A DNA stretch of 9,195 nt from an uncultured Spirochaetaceae bacterium. GTDB taxonomy: Bacteria > Spirochaetota > Spirochaetia > Treponematales > Treponemataceae. This document shows positions 1 to 5,154 of the stretch, in pieces (the stretch's first letter is position 1; the number at the start of each line of letters is the position of its first letter). The stretch spans positions 1 to 9,195 of the forward strand of contig CACYDQ010000312.1 of the NCBI GenBank assembly GCA_902773215.1. Direction: 5' to 3'. The position numbers and the translations under genes are program-made. Below the pieces are notes generated by a model. That model was given only the letters and a program-made list of their open reading frames with translations, had not been told where the DNA came from and did no database searches.

Positions 1-1
1 C

Positions 2-61
2 CTGACCGCGGGCGGCAAGCCCATCACGACGAGCAAGGCGAAGGATTCCGCCGTGGAGTGA
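2..61 (+). CDS. C-terminal end of an unidentified protein (partial)
   Basis: The first bases read as an open frame of 19 codons, ending LTAGGKPITTSKAKDSAVE and a TGA stop. It is cut by the window start, so the protein cannot be identified. The tail is hydrophilic and lysine-rich, as exposed C-termini often are. Support for it being real comes from the strong rho-independent terminator about 40 bases downstream on the same strand. GTGGAGTGA recurs just after the stop (53-61 and 75-83), and a small TGGAGT/ACTCCA hairpin lies at 76-90, before the main terminator. Confidence 0.45.
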   Translation: MTAGGKPITTSKAKDSAVE

Positions 62-101
62 TAGATTCATCTCTGTGGAGTGAAACTCCATTCCTGTGGA
101 G

Positions 102-135
102 AGGCGGCCGGTCGTTTGGTCGGCCGCCTTTTTTT
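102..135 (+). terminator. Rho-independent terminator
   Basis: A perfect 9-bp GC-rich stem (AGGCGGCCG at 102-110 with CGGCCGCCT at 121-129) has a 10-base loop and runs straight into seven T residues. It would end transcription of the gene whose last codons are at 2-61. Confidence 0.85.
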
Positions 136-151
136 ACCCCCCCAGAAGGCC

Positions 152-183
152 GCGGCAGGGATGGCCGGGATCTGCCCTGCCGC
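152..183. repeat. GC-rich inverted repeat without a T tract
   Basis: GCGGCAGGG at 152-160 pairs perfectly with CCCTGCCGC at 175-183 around a 14-base loop. No T run follows on either strand, so a simple terminator is unlikely. It lies 16 bases after the T tract of the preceding terminator. It could be a second processing or pausing hairpin or an operator; the sequence does not decide. Confidence 0.5.
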
Positions 184-260
184 TCATTCGCTGTTTCAAT
201 AGTCGGTATATACAGGGCATTTGCAGAAATCAGCCCATGAACTTTTGCAGCGGATCCGGT

Positions 261-266
261 TATACT
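261..266 (+). promoter_or_regulatory. Possible -10 box (TATACT) for the small lipoprotein remnant
   Basis: TATACT stands eight bases before the ATG at 275. The same hexamer is the -10 of the better promoters in this window. No convincing -35 is present at 16-18 bases (the region reads about TGAACT at 238-243), so this is a weak call. Confidence 0.25.
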
Positions 267-274
267 CTCAGCGG

Positions 275-494
275 ATGTTTCTACTGATATTGACATGCAT
301 TTTTGCCGGTTGTATGTCCACAGGAGAGGTAAAAGCAGTATGGATTGGAAGGGGAAGACACCATAGCACTGAACCTTACAAGGGATCCAAATGCTGGTAC
401 AATCTTTGTTACCCACGTAAATGGCGAAGCAACAGGAGCAGGACGAGGGGCAACGGGCAACATAGTCCGACAGACGATATCTGCTTTTAACTAA
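275..494 (+). pseudogene. Small putative lipoprotein gene broken by a frameshift
   Basis: From ATG 275 the frame opens with MFLLILTCIFAGC, a short hydrophobic signal segment ending in a lipobox-like IFAGC. The lipidated cysteine would be residue 13. It continues MSTGEVKAVWIG and then degenerates into an arginine/histidine-rich string. At the GGAAGGGGAAG run near 347-357, moving forward by one base gives a much more protein-like reading, DTIALNLTRDPNAGTIF and onward through VNGEATGAG, ending ISAFN with TAA at 492-494. Removing one G of the GGGG run would join the two halves into a lipoprotein of about 70 residues. No good ribosome site precedes ATG 275, and the TATACT box eight bases upstream would give almost no leader. 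The family is not recognised. A sequencing or assembly error in the G run is the main alternative to real decay. Confidence 0.45.
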
Positions 495-504
495 AAGAAT
501 AAGG

Positions 505-538
505 CAGTTTCAAAAGTCCTGATAGGCTTTTGAAACTG
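505..538 (-). terminator. Terminator-like hairpin between convergent genes
   Basis: CAGTTTCAAAAG (505-516) and CTTTTGAAACTG (527-538) form a perfect 12-bp stem, with CCT/AGG able to pair inside the loop. On the minus strand it is followed by CCTTATTCTTTTAG, a moderately T-rich tail, so it should end the minus-strand gene whose stop lies at 556. It also sits 10 bases past the stop of the + strand lipoprotein remnant and may serve both directions. Confidence 0.7.
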
Positions 539-555
539 GTTAAACTCAGCTCAAG

Positions 556-1857
556 CTACCATGCGTTTTCTTCCATTTCCTTATAGGTTGAGTTAAAGGA
601 TCGAATGTCCCCCTTTATGGCAGCATTTGCAGCCTCGATGTCGAAGAACGAAAGGTCAAGATCGTCGCACCCAAGCCATTCCTTAAACTCCTCATAGTCC
701 TCGCCGGACTTCTGCTTGAATGCCAGCCGCAGACTTTCCAGCCCGCCGATTCCGCCACAGTCTTCTATTATACCATAACCCTGCCCTGCAATAACAAGCG
801 GCAGCTTTTCTGCCGGAACGGAAGACTGGCAGTCAGCATCCTCAAGCTTTATCTTGAAGCGCCAGCCATCTCCGAAGTCATAAGTAAAATAGAATTCGGG
901 ATTTTTCAAATCAACAACATTTGACAGCTTTACAGTCCTGGCAGCTAGTCTCCGGGGTGGAAGCTGCCTGAATATATCCATGGCAAAATCATCATCAGCG
1001 GCATCCATCTCCGGGTCAATGTAGGATTCAATCTCTATATCCTGCAGAAAAGAAAGTGCGCGGTTTACCTCTTTTTTACTGCATCCATTTGCCTTCAACA
1101 GTTTTTCTGCGTTCTTGCGGACAGGAATTTCAAAGGCATACAGATGTGCCCCCTGAGCCTTGAAGACAGATATAAGAGTATAGGCAAGTTTTGCCATGGA
1201 AAAATCAGCCGGAACATGAATGCGCCGCCAGATTTTTGGCTTAAAACCTTCCAGTTCCACACAGAGACAGTATACTGGCTTCATTCGTTTCGCAGTGTTT
1301 CCTTTCCGGGGAGAAGCCGGGACTGCCAGCTCTGGAACAGGCTCCCTCATCTTCTCACAGCTGATAAAATACTTTGCGATAGTGTAATCATCGGCTCTGA
1401 TAGATAAACATTTACAGGGAGTACTGTTCAAATCGTCATCAACTGCAAACAGAGACCCGTCCCTGTGTGGGGCATTATGCATCCGAATCCCGACTGAAAG
1501 GTTTATCTTCATACCTCTCATTGCAGCAAGAACACTACGGTTATTTGTCTTCGTAATTACCGCATTGCCGAGGTCCGCTTCCATGAATTCGGCAAATAAG
1601 GACGAAAGTCCCTTATGATTAAAATATGCCTGTATTTCCTTTTCTGCTGTATCCGTAAATGATTCTGCGGAATCCAGACCTTTTGCAGGAATCAGCACGG
1701 AGAAGAGTGAAAATGAGTTCGTCAAAAGAAAATAGGTATTTCCGTCGCAGGTAACGGTATCTACGAACCAGTCGCAGTAGCGGTTCGTAGCCCTCTGATC
1801 CTCCCCGCAGGAAGCAGCAATCTGTTCAACAGCACTTTTTGTCAGCCTGAAAATCAT
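556..1857 (-). CDS. DUF6933 + plasmid pRiA4b ORF-3-like two-module protein
   Basis: The 433-residue protein has two recognisable parts. Residues 1-165 (MIFRLTKSAVEQ, then DWFVDTVTCDGNTYFLLTN, then a SLFSVLIP strand) match my recollection of the DUF6933 family. Residues about 195-420 match the pRiA4b ORF-3-like family: VYCLCVELEGFKPKIWRRI, YDFGDGW at 326-332 and IEDCGG at 364-369 are its hallmark blocks. A basic linker (about 175-193) joins them. Function is unknown for both families; pRiA4b ORF-3 proteins are frequent in mobile and accessory DNA. The frame stays open 33 codons further upstream, but ATG 1857 is preferred: the protein aligns from MIFRLTK, and the promoter lies inside that extension. 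There is no Shine-Dalgarno sequence; the -10 box ends only six bases before the ATG, so translation is probably leaderless. The family call is firm for the C-terminal module, less so for the N-terminal one. Confidence 0.85.
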   Translation of the reverse strand: MIFRLTKSAVEQIAASCGEDQRATNRYCDWFVDTVTCDGNTYFLLTNSFSLFSVLIPAKGLDSAESFTDTAEKEIQAYFNHKGLSSLFAEFMEADLGNAVITKTNNRSVLAAMRGMKINLSVGIRMHNAPHRDGSLFAVDDDLNSTPCKCLSIRADDYTIAKYFISCEKMREPVPELAVPASPRKGNTAKRMKPVYCLCVELEGFKPKIWRRIHVPADFSMAKLAYTLISVFKAQGAHLYAFEIPVRKNAEKLLKANGCSKKEVNRALSFLQDIEIESYIDPEMDAADDDFAMDIFRQLPPRRLAARTVKLSNVVDLKNPEFYFTYDFGDGWRFKIKLEDADCQSSVPAEKLPLVIAGQGYGIIEDCGGIGGLESLRLAFKQKSGEDYEEFKEWLGCDDLDLSFFDIEAANAAIKGDIRSFNSTYKEMEENAW

Positions 1858-1863
1858 GATTTC

Positions 1864-1893
1864 AGTATAGCAGAGGATGAAGGAAAAAGTCCA
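1864..1893 (-). promoter_or_regulatory. Promoter of the DUF6933/pRiA4b gene, predicted leaderless
   Basis: On the minus strand a TATACT -10 box (1864-1869) is preceded by TGGACT (1888-1893; four of six -35 positions) at an 18-base spacing. Exactly six bases separate the -10 from the ATG at 1857, placing the expected transcription start at or next to the start codon. Confidence 0.55.
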
Positions 1894-2012
1894 GCAATAC
1901 AGTAACGGTAAGTAGTTGCGGCCCCTGGAATTCAATCTTGGCAAAATATGAGGCAAATTTGGTCAAGCGGGGGAGGTGTCGGATAGGAAGACGAAAGGAA
2001 GAAGAGGGGAAA

Positions 2013-2416
2013 ATGAGGTTTGGGTCGACGGAGGAGTTGTTGTATAAGTAAATATGCGGGAAGTAAAACCGAGCAGAACCTGCTGGCGGCCTTTGCCGGA
2101 GACGGCGGTGCTCAGCCTGGACGCGGACATGGTGTGCCTTTCCGCATGCGAGACAGGGCTTGGCGAGGTAAAGAGGGGCGACGGCATGGTTGGCCTTTCC
2201 CGCGCGTTCATGGTCGCCGGGGCGGACCGGGTGGGCGTGAGCCTCTGGTGCATCGACGACGAGACGACGGCGGAGTTCATGACGCTGATGTACCAGAAGG
2301 TCATGCAGGAGGGCAAGTTCTACTCCCGGGCCTACCGCGAGGTGAAGGCGGAGTTCCGCAGGAGCGAGGACTTTGACCACCCCTACTACTGGGCCGCGTT
2401 CGTCCTGTACGAGTAG
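2013..2416 (+). pseudogene. Decayed CHAT-domain (caspase-like) protease remnant
   Basis: The clear part is the C-terminal half of a CHAT domain in the frame ending at TAG 2414-2416: LSLDADMVCLSACETGLGEV, GDGMVGLSRAFMVAGADRVG, SLWCIDDETTAEFM, and the family-typical end HPYYWAAFVLYE. The catalytic cysteine is in SACETG. The partner histidine block (usually HxATHG) and the N-terminal TPR repeats are absent. Upstream, two other frames hold pieces resembling the domain's earlier part: GSTEELLYK (2022-2048) and YAGSKTEQNLLAAFAGDG (about 2053-2106). This suggests one frameshift near 2048 and a deletion that removed the histidine segment near 2080-2110. An ATG at 2054 opens the last frame but has no ribosome site. 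The remnant should be inactive. The C-terminal identification is firm; the upstream pieces are inferred. Confidence 0.8.
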
Positions 2417-2447
2417 GGGCGCGCGCAGTCCGGGCTGTCCCCGTTCC

Positions 2448-2476
2448 TTGACTTGTCATATCATACAATCTATACT
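2448..2476 (+). promoter_or_regulatory. Strong promoter of the Rpn-type nuclease gene, predicted leaderless
   Basis: TTGACT (2448-2453), a 17-base spacer and TATACT (2471-2476) make a near-consensus sigma-70 promoter. Six bases follow before ATG 2483, so the transcript should begin at or within a base or two of the start codon. The layout (TATACT, six bases, ATG) is the same as that of the minus-strand gene starting at 1857. Confidence 0.8.
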
Positions 2477-2482
2477 GGAAGT

Positions 2483-3280
2483 ATGGAAGAGACTAGGACT
2501 TACGAGTACAAGCCTGTTGACCAGCTTGTATTCTCGGACGATTTCATGTTCGGGGCCGTCATGAGCGAGCCGGAAATCTGCAAGGGCGTGCTTGAGCTGC
2601 TCCTGCGGATTAAAATCGACCACATCGAATATCCCGAGCTGCAGAAGCCGATGAACCCCTTCTACACCAAGAAGGGCGTGAGGCTCGACGTGTACGTCGC
2701 CGACAGCGGCCGGGTCTTTGACGTGGAGTGCCAGTCCTACAAGGCGGAGAGCATCGGGAAGCGGGCCCGCTACTACCAGTCCATGCTCGACATCGGGAGC
2801 CTTGCGAGGGGAGCCAGCTACACCGAGCTTAAAGAGAGCTACGTCATCTTCATCTGCCTGAGTGACCCGTTTGAGGCGGGGCTTCCGGCTTACACCTTCG
2901 AACGGAGGTGCAGGGAGTCGGAGGACGTGGCGCTGGGCGACGAGACCCACCATATCATCTTTAACGCGGCGGCCTACGAGAAGGAGGCCGACCCGGAGAT
3001 AAAGGCATTCCTTGCGTTCGTGAAGAACAACAAGGCTGAATCTGACTTGACGAGGGAGATAGCGACCGTGGTACAGACGAAGAAATTTGAGCAGTCATTC
3101 ATTAACGAATATCTCGCGTGGACCCTCCATGACCAGGACGTGGAGATGAGGATTAAGAAGGAGCAGGCCTTGGCAACGGCCCGGCGTATGCTGGCTTCCG
3201 GCAAGTACGGCATGGATGAAATCTCCGACATCTCCGGCCTGACGATGCAGGACATCCAGGCCCTTTCTGCCAATCCGTAG
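2483..3280 (+). CDS. Rpn family recombination-promoting nuclease / PD-(D/E)XK transposase-like protein
   Basis: The 265-residue protein matches the PDDEXK_2 / Rpn group, often annotated 'PD-(D/E)XK nuclease family transposase'. The N-terminus (PVDQLVFSDDFMFGAVM) is the usual opening. The nuclease motif is visible as RLDVY (D69) followed by FDVECQ (E82, Q84). After it comes the helical RARYYQSMLDIGSL block and an ESYVIFIC strand. The C-terminus (ARRMLASGKYG, then ISDISGLTMQDIQAL) is the typical short helical tail. Length is normal and all key residues are present, so it looks intact. E. coli Rpn proteins cleave DNA and raise recombination; whether this one does is inferred. The frame extends back to a TTG at 2453, but that start lies between the -35 and -10 boxes, so ATG 2483 is chosen. 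There is no Shine-Dalgarno sequence, consistent with a leaderless transcript. Confidence 0.9.
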   Translation: MEETRTYEYKPVDQLVFSDDFMFGAVMSEPEICKGVLELLLRIKIDHIEYPELQKPMNPFYTKKGVRLDVYVADSGRVFDVECQSYKAESIGKRARYYQSMLDIGSLARGASYTELKESYVIFICLSDPFEAGLPAYTFERRCRESEDVALGDETHHIIFNAAAYEKEADPEIKAFLAFVKNNKAESDLTREIATVVQTKKFEQSFINEYLAWTLHDQDVEMRIKKEQALATARRMLASGKYGMDEISDISGLTMQDIQALSANP

Positions 3281-3355
3281 TCCGCGCCTTCCCTGTCTAT
3301 GCCCGCCGTGCTTTGCCTGACCGGGTGTTGCATGGAGGAACGGGAGCGGCGAACC

Positions 3356-3384
3356 TTGCCCGAAGCGTGTAAGCGTGTTATACT
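3356..3384 (+). promoter_or_regulatory. Promoter of the AlbA_2/HATPase-like gene
   Basis: TTGCCC (3356-3361), a 17-base spacer and TATACT (3379-3384) precede the gene. The predicted transcription start near 3391 gives a leader of about 27 bases that contains the GAGGG ribosome site at 3407-3411, unlike the leaderless neighbours. Confidence 0.65.
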
Positions 3385-3417
3385 GCCTTGGGTGCGGGCA
3401 ACGGACGAGGGATGACG

Positions 3418-4427
3418 ATGGAGATAGCGGAGATACAGAGGCTCATCGCGGGCGGTGAGAAGATAGACGTGGAATTCAAGAAGTCCTCACGGAAGCTGAA
3501 CCGGGATGTTTACGATTCCGTGTGCGCGTTCAGCAACCGGAACGGTGGCGACATCTTCCTCGGCGTGAGCGACGACAGGAGCATCACCGGGGTGGATCCG
3601 GACGCAATCGACAAGATGCTCAAGGACTTCACGACCGCAGTCAATTCAACGGACAAATTCTATCCCCCGCTCTACCTTTCCCCGCAGGTCGTCCGGATCG
3701 GCGGGAAGAGCATCATCCACATCCACGTGCCGGAGGGGACGCAGGTCTGCCGCCATGCGGGGCACATCTACGACCGGAGCTATGAGGGCGACCTGGACAT
3801 CACGAACAACGCCGACATGGTGTTCAAGCTGTACGCGCGGAAGCAGGCGACGTACTTCGTCAACCGCGTATACCCCCACATGGATTTCTCCGCGCTGGAT
3901 TCCGCCGTCATAGAGAAGGCCCGCAGGATGACCCCCTACTACAACAACGTCGCCCACCCCTGGCGGAACATGGGCGACGAGGAGCTCCTCCGCAGCGCGG
4001 GGCTCATACTGAACGACCCCTTCGTTCTGGACGGCATACAGCGGGTGAGCGCGCGTGACCATCTTCTCCGCGAGATTCTGCTGGCGGACGAGCTCGGCTC
4101 CGGCATGCGCAACTCATACAAGTACACCAGGCTCTACTGCGGGGGCGAGCCTGAGTTCAGCGAGGAGGACACGTTCACGCTGACCATTCCCCTCACCGAG
4201 ATTGCCAACCCCGTGGTGAACGCCCCGGCGAGCGTCCCCCCGGACGAAGGAACTAGGGAGAAAACTACCCAGAAAACTACCCAGAAATAACGAGGGAGGA
4301 ACTTGCCAAAGAGTGCGGCATATCTTCTGACGGGATAAAGTGGCAGCTGAAGCAGCTCAAGGAGGCCGGGCTCATCCGGCGGGTCGGACCGGATAAGGGC
4401 GGGCACTGGGAAGTGGTTAAAGAGTAA
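3418..4427 (+). pseudogene. AlbA_2 (Schlafen-like)/HATPase_c_4/winged-helix protein with internal deletions and a frameshift
   Basis: The open frame runs 290 codons from ATG 3418 (GAGGG six bases upstream) to TAA 4288-4290. Residues 1-140 form an AlbA_2 domain (EKIDVEFKKS, then CAFSNRNGGDIFLGVSDD). Next come the usual ATP-binding-protein blocks PYYNNVAHPW and EELLRSAGLILNDP. The text then jumps from NDP to FVLDGIQRVSARD, and from LLREI (216-220) directly to LLADELGSGMRNSYKYT. In intact relatives as I know them, each junction is separated by roughly 60-70 residues, including the ATPase core. The frame ends KTTQKTTQK-stop, but one frame over the family's C-terminal winged helix continues intact: PEITREELAKECG, SSDGIKWQLKQLKEAG and VGPDKGGHWEVVKE, stopping at 4425-4427. 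A third deletion, removing the helix normally between KTTQK and PEIT, explains the frameshift. Any product would probably keep an AlbA_2 domain but lack ATPase and winged-helix functions. Confidence 0.8.
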
Positions 4428-4428
4428 A

Positions 4429-4475
4429 GCCGGGAACTTTTACCACCCCTATTTGCTTCCAAGTTTATTCCCGGC
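4429..4475. repeat. Inverted repeat at the end of the AlbA_2 gene
   Basis: GCCGGGAA (4429-4436) pairs with TTCCCGGC (4468-4475) across a 31-base loop; AACTT and AAGTT inside can pair as well. It starts one base after the winged-helix stop codon and covers the 3' limit of the convergent ankyrin remnant. It could have ended transcription from either side, though neither strand has a T tract. Confidence 0.4.
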
Positions 4476-4644
4476 ACGGAAAGAAGAATTTTTGCCACAT
4501 CCAGGCTGTTCTACATGGCCGCGAGATTCAAGGCTGTTACTCCGTTCTGGTCGGTAGCGTTCACATCCGCACCCATTTCTCCAGAGCTTTCAGTCCGGCA
4601 TCCCTCATGTCAATCGTCGCTATCATCCCATCCGTCTCTTCCAT
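4451..4644 (-). pseudogene. Ankyrin-repeat protein remnant, frameshifted and nonsense-interrupted
   Basis: Read on the minus strand from ATG 4644, the frame gives MEETDGMIATIDMRDAGLKA and LEK, then leaves the expected reading near 4570-4578 and stops at TGA 4561-4563. One base over, the text is a textbook ankyrin repeat: GADVNATDQNGVTALNLAAM. An in-frame TAG (4511-4513) interrupts it, and the same frame continues NSLDVAKILLSVPGINLEAN, the second helix and loop of another ankyrin unit. Homology ends around 4451, close to the stop of the convergent gene. So there is one frameshift, one nonsense codon and a lost C-terminus. Intact relatives carry several repeats and act as protein-binding scaffolds; this fragment could not fold as such. 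A good promoter still stands upstream on the same strand. Ankyrin identity is firm; extent of the original gene is unknown. Confidence 0.8.
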
Positions 4645-4674
4645 CGCAGTTCTCGCAGTCCTCCGCTGTCCTCG

Positions 4675-4702
4675 ATTATACCGACAGTATAGCACGTTGC
4701 AA
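4675..4702 (-). promoter_or_regulatory. Minus-strand promoter of the ankyrin remnant
   Basis: On the minus strand, TTGCAA (4697-4702), a 16-base spacer and a perfect TATAAT (4675-4680) lie about 30 bases before ATG 4644. A TATACT hexamer also lies in the spacer (4686-4691) but lacks a matching -35. A GGAGG lies within the leader, though about 15 bases from the ATG. Confidence 0.65.
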
Positions 4703-4729
4703 AGCCCCGCCCTGCCTGTTTTGGAAAAA

Positions 4730-4748
4730 GTCTCTTTTAAGGCGACCC
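4730..4748. repeat. Copy 1 of a 19-bp dispersed motif
   Basis: The text GTCTCTTTTAAGGCGACCC matches the copy at 6159-6177 with two differences (GTCKCTTTWAAGGCGACCC). This copy stands 27 bases upstream of the -35 box of the minus-strand ankyrin promoter. Position and partial dyad suggest a regulator site, but nothing else supports it. Confidence 0.4.
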
Positions 4749-4767
4749 GGTGCACTGCCTTCTGCGC

Positions 4768-4940
4768 TAGACTCCATCATATAAACGCTACAATCATATC
4801 CAGGAGGCGAGGCCGGCACGTCGGGGAATTCCCCTGCGGCCCTGCGTATCCCCAGCGTACCGTGGCAGCAGTTTTATCCCGACGCTGCGGAACTCCTGAC
4901 GTAACGTGCAAACACTTTTGTTTACGCACGTATTTTTTTT
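4768..4940 (+). ncRNA. Candidate structured small RNA with its own terminator
   Basis: Between the ankyrin promoter and the 22-bp repeat array no convincing protein is encoded, yet the + strand has a transcription-unit layout. A weak promoter is possible (TAGACT 4768-4773, 15-base spacer, TACAAT 4789-4794). A GC-rich stretch with several nested inverted repeats follows: CAGGAG 4801-4806 with CTCCTG 4893-4898; GGCCG 4811-4815 with CGGCC 4837-4841; a 12-base palindrome GGGGAATTCCCC 4823-4834; CAGCGT 4853-4858 with ACGCTG 4882-4887. A hairpin with eight T residues ends it at 4940. The predicted RNA would be about 140 bases. It matches no RNA family I recognise. The promoter is the weak point; the terminator is the strong one. 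Confidence 0.3.
4904..4940 (+). terminator. Rho-independent terminator
   Basis: ACGTGC (4904-4909) pairs with GCACGT (4926-4931). The stem continues with AAAC/GTTT after a two-base bulge, around a short loop. A run of eight T residues (4933-4940) follows. There is no + strand open gene immediately upstream, which is why a small RNA is proposed. Confidence 0.6.
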
Positions 4941-5028
4941 CGTTTCCGTGCGTAATCTTTTCTGTTTCCGTGCGTAATCTTTTCTGTTTCCGTACGTAAT
5001 CTTTTCTGTTTCCGTGCGCATTTTTTCT
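4920..5028. repeat. Array of five ~22-bp tandem repeats
   Basis: Units start at 4920, 4942, 4964, 4986 and 5008. The central three read GTTTCCGTRCGTAATCTT followed by TTCT, and two of them are identical. The last unit is one base shorter with GTGCGCA. The first is diverged and carries the core in the opposite sense (TTACGCACG against CGTGCGTAA). A 22-base step is two helical turns, so the core CGTGCGTAA would sit on one face of the DNA, as in arrays of protein binding sites. The array ends about 125 bases before the start of the HU-like gene. Because 22 is not a multiple of three, it is not a coding repeat. Confidence 0.85.
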
Positions 5029-5154
5029 GCATGCCTGTGAAATCGCTACATTTCGCGCCGTCTCCGTATGCTACCTTATGGGCATAAGCAACGACGGCCG
5101 TTTCCCGGGAAAGCGGCCCGCCGGGGCAAAATTGCAGCTATAAGGAGTTTTATT

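Noticed and set aside
2453..2482. TTG 2453 as the start of the Rpn-type nuclease
   Set aside because: It lies between the -35 and -10 boxes of a near-consensus promoter, so it would not be transcribed.
4686..4691. TATACT on the minus strand as the -10 of the ankyrin promoter
   Set aside because: No -35 at 16-18 bases; the TATAAT at 4675-4680 with TTGCAA fits better.
4794..5021. Minus-strand frame rich in RTETEK/NRKDY through the 22-bp array
   Set aside because: The 22-bp unit is not a multiple of three, so the lysine-rich text only reflects repeat translation in rotating frames; no start signals.
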